This document shows positions 56,711 through 64,000 of a DNA stretch of 64,000 bases, piece by piece. Under the pieces are notes generated by a model. That model worked only from the letters and a program-made list of their open reading frames with translations. It did no database searches and had not been told where the DNA came from. Source of the DNA: an uncultured Oscillospiraceae bacterium (GTDB lineage: Bacteria > Bacillota > Clostridia > Oscillospirales > Oscillospiraceae). A program made the translations under genes and the position numbers. The stretch lies in the NCBI GenBank assembly GCA_947628805.1, contig CANRBG010000004.1, positions 1-64,000 of the forward strand. Reading direction: 5' to 3'. Position 1 is the stretch's first letter. Each line of letters begins with the position of its first letter.

Positions 56711-56946
56711 TACTCCTCTGTGTGGGCGCTCACATAGGCGGCCAGGTCGCCGATGGTCCGCATCTGCTTCAGCTCCTCCTCGGGGATCTCGTCCAGGCCG
56801 AATTCGTCCTCCAACTCCACCACCAGCTCCACCACGTCCACGGAGTCGATGCCCATGTCGTCGATGAAAGAGGTGTTCTCGCTGAGCTGGTCCGGCTCCA
56901 TGTCGAACTGCTCGCAAATCATGGCGATGATCTTGTCGTATACCAT
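56710..56946 (-). CDS. acpP: Acyl carrier protein
   Basis: 78 residues, strongly acidic. Phosphopantetheine Ser35 in MGIDSVDVVELVVELEDEF; many ACPs have DSLD where this has DSVD. Lies between plsX and rnc, the common Bacillota order. Confidence 0.96.
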   Translation of the reverse strand: MVYDKIIAMICEQFDMEPDQLSENTSFIDDMGIDSVDVVELVVELEDEFGLDEIPEEELKQMRTIGDLAAYVSAHTEE

Positions 56947-56949
56947 TTT

Positions 56950-57978
56950 TTAATCCTCCTTGGCTCTGTCGAGCTTCATAAATTCGATGTTATCCTCAAT
57001 GGCCCCGGCCACATCCGCCTTGGCGCAGGCCACGGCCTGGCGCACCGCGTTGAATATGGCCCGTTCGTCCGAGCTTCCATGGGCCTTGATGACGGGCTTG
57101 CTGATGCCCAGAAGCGCGGTGCCCCCCACCTCGGAGGGGTCCAGCATGGCCTTCATGGCGTACAGGTCCTTTTTGATGAGCGCCGCGCCCAGCTTCGTCT
57201 TCAGGCTCTTATACAGCACGCCTTTCAGCTGGCCGAACATGAATTTGGAGGCCCCCTCCACGGTCTTGAGCATCACGTTGCCCCCAAAGCCGTCCGCCAC
57301 CATCACGTCCATCTTGCCGGTGAAAAGATCGCTGCCCTCGGCGTTGCCGATGAAGTTGATGCGTCCCGCGTCCCCGGCCTGCCGCAAGAGGGCGAAAGCC
57401 GCTTTCTGGGTCTCGCCGCCCTTGGTGTCCTCGGTGCCCACGTTCAAAAGGGCCACCCGGGGGCTTTCGATCCCCAAAATGCGCTGGGCGTAGAACGAGC
57501 CCATGTAGGCGAATTGCAGCAGATACTCCGGCGTACACTCCACGTTGGCCCCGCAGTCGATGAGCACCACGCCCTTGCCCCCGTTGGGCAGCACAGGCCC
57601 CAGCGCGGCCCGGCGGATGCCCCGGACCCGCTTGACGAAAAGCGTCGCCCCGGTCAGAAGCGCCCCGGTGCTGCCAGCGGAGACCGTGGCGTCCCCCTTG
57701 CCGTCCCGCAGCATATTCAGGGCCACGGTCATGGACGAGTCCTTTTTCCGGCGGCAGGCCATGCTGGCCTCGTCGGTCATGGTCACCACCTCCGTGGCGT
57801 TGACCACCTGGATATGGGGCTCCTGTTCCGCCCCGCAGGCGGCGAGCTCCGCCCGCACATCCGCCTCCCGGCCCACCAGCACGATATCCGTGTCCAGCTC
57901 CCGAGCGGCCCGCACCGCGCCTTTGACCACTGCGGCGGGGGCATTGTCGCCTCCCATGGCGTCCAGTATGATCCTCAT
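56950..57978 (-). CDS. plsX: Phosphate acyltransferase PlsX
   Basis: Makes acyl-phosphate from acyl-ACP for phospholipid synthesis. It has 342 residues. MRIILDAMGGDNAP, LIDCGANVECTPEYLLQFAYMG and VADGFGGNVMLKTVEG are diagnostic. It starts within the trmFO stop (ATGA overlap) and is followed by acpP after 3 nt. Confidence 0.96.
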   Translation of the reverse strand: MRIILDAMGGDNAPAAVVKGAVRAARELDTDIVLVGREADVRAELAACGAEQEPHIQVVNATEVVTMTDEASMACRRKKDSSMTVALNMLRDGKGDATVSAGSTGALLTGATLFVKRVRGIRRAALGPVLPNGGKGVVLIDCGANVECTPEYLLQFAYMGSFYAQRILGIESPRVALLNVGTEDTKGGETQKAAFALLRQAGDAGRINFIGNAEGSDLFTGKMDVMVADGFGGNVMLKTVEGASKFMFGQLKGVLYKSLKTKLGAALIKKDLYAMKAMLDPSEVGGTALLGISKPVIKAHGSSDERAIFNAVRQAVACAKADVAGAIEDNIEFMKLDRAKED

Positions 57979-59294
57979 AGGCCCGCCCTCTCTCTTTCTA
58001 TAATCTTCTCAAGCGCGGCCAGAGACCGCTCCGCTACCAGCAGGTTCCGCTCCCGCTTGTTGCGGATCCGCTCCCCCGCCGGCTCGATGATGCCGAAGTT
58101 CACGTTCATGGGCTGGAAATCCCCGCTGGCCGCCCCGCCGGAGACGTACAGCGCCAGCGCGCCGATGGCCGTGGTCCGGGGAAAGTCCAGGGGCGGCAGG
58201 CCGTGGAAGCGTCTGGCCGCCTCCAGCGCCGTCAGCATGCCGGAGGCGCAGCTCTCCACATACCCCTCCACGCCGGTCACCTGGCCGGCAAAGCCGATCC
58301 GAGGCTGCTCCCGCAGCCGGTAGTACCGGTCCAGCAGCTTGGGCCCGTTCAAAAACGTGTTGCGGTGCATCTTCCCATAGCGCAGATACTCCGCGTTCGC
58401 CAGGGCCGGGATCATGCCGAACACCCGCCGCTGCTCCGGGAACGTCAGGTGGGTCTGAAAGCCCACCAGATTGTACACCGTGCCCTCGTCGTTGTCCCGG
58501 CGAAGCTGCACCACGGCGTAGTAATTCTCCCCCGTCTCGGGGTTTCGCAGTCCCACAGGTTTCAAAGGCCCGTAGCGCAGGGTATCCCGGCCCCGGCGGG
58601 CCATGACCTCCACGGGCATGCAGCCCTCGAACACACCCTTGTCCTCAAAGCCGTGGACCGGGGCCTCCTTGGCGGCGGCCAGCTCCGTGACGAAAGCCTC
58701 GTACTGGTCCTTGTCCATGGGGCAGTTGATGTAGTCCGCCGTGCCCTTGCCGTAGCGGGAGCCGAACCAGGCCTTGGACATGTCGATGCTGTCAAAGGCG
58801 ATCAGGGGCGCGGCAGCGTCGAAGAAATGGAGAAAGTCCGCGTCCCCGCAGGCCCGGGATATGGCGGGGATCAGCCCGTCACTTGTAAGGGGCCCGGTGG
58901 CGACGATGCACTCGCCGTCGGGAAAGTCCGTGACCTCCCCCTCCACGATCTCGATGTTGCTCTGGCTCCGGATGGCGTCGGTGATGGTCTGGGCGAAAGC
59001 CTCCCGGTCCACCGCCAGGGCGCCCCCCGCCGGGACCCGGTGCCGCTCCGCGCTCAGCATGATAAGGCTGTCCAGTCGGCGCAGCTCCTCCTTCAAAAGC
59101 CCCACCGCGTTGGCAAGATCGTCCCCCCGCAGGGAGTTGGAGCACACAAGCTCCGAAAAAAGCGGGGAGGTATGGGCCGGGGTCATCTTCTCCGGCTTCA
59201 TCTCGTAAAGCCGGACCTTCATGCCCCGCTTCGCCAGCTGCCAGGCGGCCTCGCTGCCGGCCAGGCCCGCCCCTACAACAGAGATATCCGCCAT
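57975..59294 (-). CDS. trmFO: Methylenetetrahydrofolate-tRNA-(uracil-5-)-methyltransferase
   Basis: Folate/FAD-dependent m5U54 methylation of tRNA. It has 439 residues. FAD motif VVGAGLAGSEAAW (6-18), LYEMKP, ELVCSNSLRGD and C-terminal FQPMNVNFGI are typical. ATG overlaps the topA stop (TGATG). The topA-trmFO pair is standard in Bacillota. Confidence 0.96.
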   Translation of the reverse strand: MADISVVGAGLAGSEAAWQLAKRGMKVRLYEMKPEKMTPAHTSPLFSELVCSNSLRGDDLANAVGLLKEELRRLDSLIMLSAERHRVPAGGALAVDREAFAQTITDAIRSQSNIEIVEGEVTDFPDGECIVATGPLTSDGLIPAISRACGDADFLHFFDAAAPLIAFDSIDMSKAWFGSRYGKGTADYINCPMDKDQYEAFVTELAAAKEAPVHGFEDKGVFEGCMPVEVMARRGRDTLRYGPLKPVGLRNPETGENYYAVVQLRRDNDEGTVYNLVGFQTHLTFPEQRRVFGMIPALANAEYLRYGKMHRNTFLNGPKLLDRYYRLREQPRIGFAGQVTGVEGYVESCASGMLTALEAARRFHGLPPLDFPRTTAIGALALYVSGGAASGDFQPMNVNFGIIEPAGERIRNKRERNLLVAERSLAALEKIIERERAGL

Positions 59295-61573
59295 CACGCG
59301 GTCCCTTTCTTCGCCGTCCGAGCCGCGCCGGTCTTTTTGGCAGCGGCCTTTTTGGCCGTGGTCTTTTTCGCCGCAGTCTTTCTGGCAGACGGCTTCTTCG
59401 AAGTCTGTCCAGCGTCCTCGCCCTCGGCGGAGGCAGAGGCACCGCCCGACCGGCGGTAGCGGTAGCCCCGCTTGTCCTCCGGCAGGAAGTTTTCGCATTC
59501 CTCGTTGATGCAGAAAGGCTTGCGCTGGCCCTTGCCCGCCAGCTTGAACATGGTCTTGCCGCAGGCCGGGCACACATCCTTGGTGGGCACGTCCCAGCTC
59601 ATAAAGCCGCAGGCCGGGCCCTTTTCGCAGGCGTAATAGGTATAGCCCTTTTTGCTGGTGCGCTTGAAGATGCGGCTGCCGCACTTGGGGCAGCGGCCCG
59701 GCATCTCCACCACCAGGGGCATGGTGAAGCTGCACTCGGGGTAGCCCGGGCAGGCCAGAAACCGGCCGAACCGGCCGGACTTGACCACCAGGTTCCGCCC
59801 ACAGTTGGGGCATATCTCCGCCGACACCTCGTCGGGGACCTTGATGCGGACCCCCTGCAGGGCGTCCTCCGCCGCGGTCAGGTCCTTTTCAAACCCGCCG
59901 TAGAAGTCGCTCAAAACCCCTTTCCAGTCGGCCTTGCCCTCCTCCACCTTGTCCAGGGTGTCCTCCATCCGGGCGGTGAATTTCACATCCACGATGTCGG
60001 GGAAGCGCTCCTCCATCAGCTCCGTCACGGTCTCGCCAAGGGGCGTTGGCTTCAGGTACTTGCCCTCCTTGACCACGTATTCCCGGGCAGTGATGGTGGT
60101 GATGGTGGGGGCGTAGGTGCTGGGCCGGCCGATGCCCTTTTCCTCCATGGCCCGGATCAGTGTGGCCTCGGAATACCGGGAGGGCGGGGCGGTGAAATGC
60201 TGCTCCGGGTCCAGCTTGGCCAGGGCCAGGCTCTGGCCCTCGGTCAGCTCAGGCAGAGGTTTCCTCCCGCCGTCCTCCTCCGCCTCGTCCTCGTCCCGGT
60301 TTTCCTCGTACACCGCCGTGTAGCCGGGGAAAGCGATCTTGGAGTGGTAGGCCCGGAACACATAGCCCTCGCACGCCGCGTCGGCGGTGATGTTGTCGTA
60401 GACCGCGTTTGCCATCTGGCTGGCGGTGAAGCGGCCCCAGATGAGCCGATACAGCCGGTACTGCTCCCCGGTCAGGCTCTTTTTCACCTGCTCCGGAGTC
60501 AGGCTGGGGATGCTGGGCCGGATGGCCTCATGGGCGTCCTGGGCGTTGGAGCCGGTCTTGTACCGGCGGGGCTTGCCGTAGTAATATTCCTCCCCATAGT
60601 GGCCTCGGATGAACTGGGCCGCCGCGGCCAGCGCGTCCTCGGAAAGGCGCAGGGAATCGGTACGCATGTAGGTGATCAGGCCCACGGAGCCCTCGCCTTC
60701 TATCTCCACACCCTCGTAAAGCTGCTGGGCGATGGACATGGTCCGACGGGGGGTCATGCCCAGGCGTCGGCTGGCCTCCTGCTGCAGGGTGGAGGTGATG
60801 AAAGGGGGCGAGGGGCTGCGCTTTTTGGTGCCGTGGGTCACAGCGGCCACCGTGAAGGGCTTACCCTTCACGGCCTCCGTCACGGCGTTGACCTCGGCCT
60901 CGCTGCGCAGATCCATCTTCTTGCCGCCGGCCCCGTGGAACAGGGCCTGGAAGCTCTCGTCCTTCTCCGTTTTCAGCGTGGCGGTCAGATGCCAGAATTC
61001 CTCCGGCTGGAACGCCTCGATCTCCCGCTCCCGGTCCAGGACCATCCGGGTAGCCACGGACTGGACCCGGCCCGCCGACAGGCCCTTGCGGATCTTCCGC
61101 CACAGCAGGGGACTCAGCTTATAGCCCACGATCCGGTCCAGGATGCGCCGGGCCTGCTGGGCGTCCACCAGGTCCTGGTCGATATCCCGGGGATGGGCGA
61201 TGCCCTCCTTGACCACGTTTTTCGTGATCTCGTTGAAGGTCACCCGCCGGGCCTTTTCGTCCGGGATGTCCAAAAGCTCTTTCAGATGCCAGGAGATGGC
61301 CTCGCCCTCCCGGTCCGGGTCTGTCGCCAGATACACGGCGTCCGCCTTTTTGGACGCCTTGCGCAGCTTGTCGATCACGTCCTCCCGGCCCTTTACGGGC
61401 TGGTAGTCCGGCTCGAAGCCGTGCTCGATATCCACGCCCATGGTGCTCTTGGGCAGGTCCCGCAGGTGACCCATGGAGGCCACCACCTTATATCCCCCGC
61501 CCAGATACCGCTCGATGGTCTTGGCCTTGGCCGGGGACTCCACTATAACAAGATCCGTCTTTGCTGCTGCCAT
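59294..61573 (-). CDS. topA: DNA topoisomerase I with a Lys/Ala-rich tail
   Basis: 759 residues. Toprim VIVESPAKAKTIERYLGGGYKV and YLATDPDREGEAI; active-site Tyr near residue 300 in LITYMRTDSLRLSE. Three C-terminal zinc ribbons: CPNCGRNL...CPGYPEC, CPKCGSRI...CEKGPAC and CPACGKTM...CINEEC. The last 35 residues are Lys/Ala-rich and histone-H1-like, a probable extra DNA grip. ATG 61573 has GAGG 6 nt upstream; a GTG four codons earlier is less likely. Confidence 0.96.
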   Translation of the reverse strand: MAAAKTDLVIVESPAKAKTIERYLGGGYKVVASMGHLRDLPKSTMGVDIEHGFEPDYQPVKGREDVIDKLRKASKKADAVYLATDPDREGEAISWHLKELLDIPDEKARRVTFNEITKNVVKEGIAHPRDIDQDLVDAQQARRILDRIVGYKLSPLLWRKIRKGLSAGRVQSVATRMVLDREREIEAFQPEEFWHLTATLKTEKDESFQALFHGAGGKKMDLRSEAEVNAVTEAVKGKPFTVAAVTHGTKKRSPSPPFITSTLQQEASRRLGMTPRRTMSIAQQLYEGVEIEGEGSVGLITYMRTDSLRLSEDALAAAAQFIRGHYGEEYYYGKPRRYKTGSNAQDAHEAIRPSIPSLTPEQVKKSLTGEQYRLYRLIWGRFTASQMANAVYDNITADAACEGYVFRAYHSKIAFPGYTAVYEENRDEDEAEEDGGRKPLPELTEGQSLALAKLDPEQHFTAPPSRYSEATLIRAMEEKGIGRPSTYAPTITTITAREYVVKEGKYLKPTPLGETVTELMEERFPDIVDVKFTARMEDTLDKVEEGKADWKGVLSDFYGGFEKDLTAAEDALQGVRIKVPDEVSAEICPNCGRNLVVKSGRFGRFLACPGYPECSFTMPLVVEMPGRCPKCGSRIFKRTSKKGYTYYACEKGPACGFMSWDVPTKDVCPACGKTMFKLAGKGQRKPFCINEECENFLPEDKRGYRYRRSGGASASAEGEDAGQTSKKPSARKTAAKKTTAKKAAAKKTGAARTAKKGTA

Positions 61574-61589
61574 GGTCTGCCTCACTTAC

Positions 61590-62753
61590 TCATTTTTTGC
61601 GGGTGTACCGCTTGCCCGCTCCCTGGGCCACCCAGCCCGAGATCTGGAGCATGGTCAGCGCGGCCAGCGCCGCCGGCGCGGGCAGTCCCGCCGCGGAGAT
61701 GATATCATCCGCGTGCATATCCCGCTCCGTCATGACGGCCAGCACCCGCCGCTGGTCGGCGGGCATGTCCGGAGGTATATCCTCCCACCTGTCCGTGGGG
61801 TCAATATAAACTATGTCCTTTGGCTTGTCAATCCTTTTTTTAATATGTATATCCGTCGGTTCCCGGCGCAAAAGGTCTGTCCGCCTCTCATAAGCGCGCA
61901 AAACGTCGGTCCCGGACGTAACAGGCGCGGCGCCCTGGGCAATGAGCTCGTTGCAGCCGGCGCTGGCGTAGCTGTCCGCGTTGCCGGGCACGGCGAACAC
62001 GTCCCGGCCCTGCTCCAGGGCAAAATCGGCGGTGGTCCGGGCGCCGCTTTTGCGGGCCGCCTCCGTCACCACCACGCCAAGAGAAAGGCCCGTGATGATG
62101 CGGTTGCGGGCCACGAAGCTGCCCTGGAAGGTCCTGGCCCCCGGCGGATACTCGCTGACCAGCGCGCCGTTCGCCGCCACCGCCTCGAAAAGCCGGGCGT
62201 TGGACCGGGGATACACCTTGTCGATGGTGGTGCCCAGCACGCCCACAGTGACGCCGCCGGCCCGGAGCGCGCCCTCCATGGCCGCCCCGTCGCACCCGGC
62301 CGCCAGGCCCGACACCACCACGCCGCCGCCTTTGGCAATGTCCCGACCGATACGGTCCGACATCTTGAGCCCGTATGGAGTGGCGTGGCGGGTGCCCACC
62401 ACCGCCACCAGCAGGCTCTCGTCCACCGCCGGCAGCCGGCCTTTCACATACAGCGCCGCAGGCGGGTCGGCGATCTGCCGCAGCCGCTCCGGGTAGGTGG
62501 CGTCCTGGATCGTGATGATGTCCACGCCGTTTTCCCCGCACCAGGCCAGGGCCCGGGAGGCCGTCTCCATGCTCTTGTCCAGGAGGGCCCTGATCTCGCC
62601 GGTCTGCAGGTGCAGTCCCGCCGCCTCCAGCTGGTCCCGGTCCGCGAAAAACACTGCCTCCGGCCCGCCCAGGATCTCCGCCAGCTTCCACTTGGCATAG
62701 GGCCGCACGGTGGTCAGGCCGCTCAGCCACACCCAATACTTCAGCTTAGCCAT
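61590..62753 (-). CDS. dprA: DNA-processing protein DprA
   Basis: 387 residues. N-terminal helical region, then the Rossmann-like DprA core: VAVVGTRHATPYG, VVSGLAAGCDGAAMEGAL, GVLGTTIDKVYPRSN, RNRIITGLSLGVVVTEAARKSGA and FAVPGNADSYASAGCNELI. A C-terminal winged helix follows. Loads RecA on incoming ssDNA. MAKLKYWVWLSGL is the family start; a longer in-frame reading covers the hairpin-rich gap. It lies 16 nt upstream of topA. Confidence 0.94.
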   Translation of the reverse strand: MAKLKYWVWLSGLTTVRPYAKWKLAEILGGPEAVFFADRDQLEAAGLHLQTGEIRALLDKSMETASRALAWCGENGVDIITIQDATYPERLRQIADPPAALYVKGRLPAVDESLLVAVVGTRHATPYGLKMSDRIGRDIAKGGGVVVSGLAAGCDGAAMEGALRAGGVTVGVLGTTIDKVYPRSNARLFEAVAANGALVSEYPPGARTFQGSFVARNRIITGLSLGVVVTEAARKSGARTTADFALEQGRDVFAVPGNADSYASAGCNELIAQGAAPVTSGTDVLRAYERRTDLLRREPTDIHIKKRIDKPKDIVYIDPTDRWEDIPPDMPADQRRVLAVMTERDMHADDIISAAGLPAPAALAALTMLQISGWVAQGAGKRYTRKK

Positions 62754-62922
62754 TTTCTCGCCCCATCTCTCCCCGCACCATCTCCCACAAGGCGCCGTAT
62801 TTTTCCCGGGCTTTCCGCCCGCGAAAAACGTCGCTTCGCTCCCCGGGCACAGCCCGGCGGACGCCGATCCCATTCGAGGCGGGCTCCCGCCCCCTCGAGC
62901 TCCCCCTGCATATCCGGGTCAT
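62746..62922 (-). CDS. Doubtful 58-codon ORF or structured spacer between the methyltransferase gene and dprA
   Basis: ATG 62922 overlaps the upstream stop (ATGA) and its stop overlaps the dprA start by 8 nt, as coupled genes do in this operon. The product would be Arg/Gly-rich with no recognised domain. The DNA is full of inverted repeats: CCGGGC/GCCCGG with loop ACA, GAGGCGGG/CCCGCC-CCTC and TTTTTC...GAAAAA. Its end repeats the sequence for WEMVRG that closes the methyltransferase, so a local duplication is likely. I favour a structured spacer, but translation cannot be excluded. Confidence 0.25.
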   Translation of the reverse strand: MTRICRGSSRGREPASNGIGVRRAVPGERSDVFRGRKAREKYGALWEMVRGEMGRENG

Positions 62923-63656
62923 ATATCCCCTCTCACCATTTCCCACATGACGATAGCCGCCGCCACGCCGGCGTTCAGGCTTTCCGTCCGAGGCCCCATG
63001 GGGATGCGGCAGGTGCCGGCGCATTTTTCCAAAAGCGCCGCCGTCAGTCCCTTTCCCTCGTTGCCCACGGCCACCGCCAGGGGCTCCCGAGGCAGGTCCC
63101 GCACGTCCAGGCCCCCCGGGGCCAACGCCGCCCCATACAGGGGCAGGCCCCGCAGCACGTCCTTCAGTCCCGCCAAGTCCGTCTTGACCACGCTCTGGCG
63201 GAATATGGCCCCCATGGAGGCCCGGACCGTCTTGGGGTTATAGGGGTCCGCGCAGGACCCGCACAGCACCACAAGGTCCATGCCGAAGGCGTCCGCCGTG
63301 CGCAGGACCGTGCCCACGTTGCCCGGGTCCTGGACGTTTTCCAGCACGATGACCCGCCTGAGCTTCTCCGCCGGGGGGATGGGCCGCACCTTCACGGTGA
63401 ACACCGGTCCCGGGGCGTTTTGCAAGGGCGAGACGGCCTTTAATATCTCCGGCGTCACCAGCCGAACCGGCAGGTCCGCCAGCTCTTCCGTGGACAGCAC
63501 GCAGCCGATCTCCGCCCCGGAGGCCACCGCCTCCGCCAGCAGCGTCGCGCCGGCGCACACGTACTCCCCCGTGGCCTGCCGGGTCTTGCCCCCGTCGGAC
63601 GCTAGGGCGATAAAACGCTTTATGAGCTCGTTTTGCCGGGACCGTATCGCTTCCAT
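62919..63656 (-). CDS. SpoU/TrmH-family RNA 2'-O-methyltransferase
   Basis: 245 residues. N-terminal substrate-binding domain (IRSRQNELIKRFIAL, TGEYVCAGATLLAEAV), then the knotted SPOUT domain: VIVLENVQDPGNVGTVLRTADAFGMD (motif 1), VAVGNEGKGLTAALLEKC (motif 2) and IPMGPRTESLNAGVAAAIVMWEM (motif 3). Target is probably 23S rRNA, as in RlmB/TsnR-like proteins, but cannot be fixed. Confidence 0.93.
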   Translation of the reverse strand: MEAIRSRQNELIKRFIALASDGGKTRQATGEYVCAGATLLAEAVASGAEIGCVLSTEELADLPVRLVTPEILKAVSPLQNAPGPVFTVKVRPIPPAEKLRRVIVLENVQDPGNVGTVLRTADAFGMDLVVLCGSCADPYNPKTVRASMGAIFRQSVVKTDLAGLKDVLRGLPLYGAALAPGGLDVRDLPREPLAVAVGNEGKGLTAALLEKCAGTCRIPMGPRTESLNAGVAAAIVMWEMVRGDI

Positions 63657-63671
63657 CGCTCGTTCCTCTCC

Positions 63672-64000
63672 TTACTTCCCCCGGCCGGTGCGGAAGGCCG
63701 GCAGGGCCGCGATGCCCTGCTCCGTCACGGGGCGAATCCACTTGCCGGAATAGAGATGCCGCTGCATGAGCACATAGCGGATGGGCTCGTCGATGTAGCA
63801 GCACAGGAAAATGGCCCAGTAGGGCAGCTTCAGCCAAAAGCCGCTGGCCAGCACGCAGGGCAGCACCATAAAGTACATGAACACGATCTCCAGCACCGTG
63901 CCGGTCACCGCGTCGCCGCTGGCCCGGTAGGTGTCGTTTTGTATCCAATTGCCCATGCGGATCACCGATACGGCGATGTAGATGCTCAAAAGCCGCACCC
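63672..64000 (-). CDS. MATE-family multidrug/Na+ antiporter, C-terminal part (cut by window edge)
   Basis: The last 108 or so residues are visible. IRMGNWIQNDTYRASGDAVTGTVLEIVFMYFMVLPCVLASGFWLKLPYWAIFLCCYIDEPIRYVLMQRHLYSGKWIRPVT matches the last two membrane helices and C-terminal end of MATE transporters (the QND/ASGD region before helix 11). The start is outside the window. It ends 15 nt before the methyltransferase gene. Confidence 0.85.
   Translation of the reverse strand, partial: VRLLSIYIAVSVIRMGNWIQNDTYRASGDAVTGTVLEIVFMYFMVLPCVLASGFWLKLPYWAIFLCCYIDEPIRYVLMQRHLYSGKWIRPVTEQGIAALPAFRTGRGK

Overview
The window reads as chromosomal DNA of a GC-rich, endospore-forming Clostridia-type Bacillota, most like the Oscillospiraceae/Oscillospirales. 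The case for this: PolC-type DNA polymerase, the spoIIGA-sigE pair, a YlmC/YmxH-type sporulation protein, S21 with a basic tail, Firmicutes gene orders (pyrH-frr-uppS-dxr-rseP-ispG-polC; plsX-acpP-rnc-radical SAM-smc-ftsY), gut-type sugar uptake (mgl, GH42, NahK-like kinase) and very compact operons with ATGA/TGATG overlaps. No rRNA, tRNA, CRISPR array, transposase or prophage gene was found. The genus cannot be fixed from the sequence alone.

Layout. 1-398: start of a NahK-like sugar kinase (minus strand, cut by the edge). 0.6-10.4 kb (+): pyrG, glmS, purB, purA, nadE, two-subunit fumarase, malic enzyme. PurB and PurA together release fumarate, which the fumarase and malic enzyme can return to pyruvate. 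10.6-20.2 kb (-): one long operon pyrH-frr-uppS-dxr-rseP-ispG-polC from a good promoter at 20.3 kb. 20.4-22.9 kb (+): spoIIGA, sigE, dus. 23.2-30.3 kb (-): pyruvate kinase, two small membrane-anchored surface proteins, the mglBAC galactose-type ABC transporter and a zinc-ribbon protein. 30.3-34.8 kb: an unrecognised 612-residue protein divergent from a GH42 beta-galactosidase, then 5-formyl-THF cyclo-ligase. 34.9-36.1 kb: ATP-grasp enzyme. 36.1-39.1 kb (-): an O-antigen-ligase-like membrane protein, tsf and rpsB. 39.4-41.7 kb (-): a markedly AT-richer pair, FrhB-like Fe-S protein and polysaccharide pyruvyl transferase. 41.8-45.5 kb: ylmC, then three DUF2975 paralogues, an HTH regulator and a DUF4173-like membrane protein. 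45.6-64 kb (-): rpsU, leuS, rsfS, nadD-yqeK fusion, yhbY, rdgB, ftsY, smc, radical SAM, rnc, acpP, plsX, trmFO, topA, dprA, an RNA methyltransferase and the end of a MATE transporter.

The most interesting content is non-coding. Two families of interspersed, multi-hairpin intergenic elements occur three times each. Family A (about 112 nt: 5.6, 14.7, 48.9 kb) always lies just upstream of a gene and in that gene's sense orientation. Family B (133-307 nt: 7.1, 10.5, 23.1 kb) has a conserved frame with a swappable apical hairpin. In both families the copies differ by compensatory base-pair changes that keep the stems, which is evidence that a folded RNA or DNA hairpin is under selection. One B copy is flanked by 14-bp perfect inverted repeats, one carries a classical terminator, and one supplies the likely ribosome-binding site of nadE.

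Promoter calls rest on -35/-10 hexamers with 17-bp spacing read by eye. Start codons were chosen from Shine-Dalgarno spacing and family N-termini.
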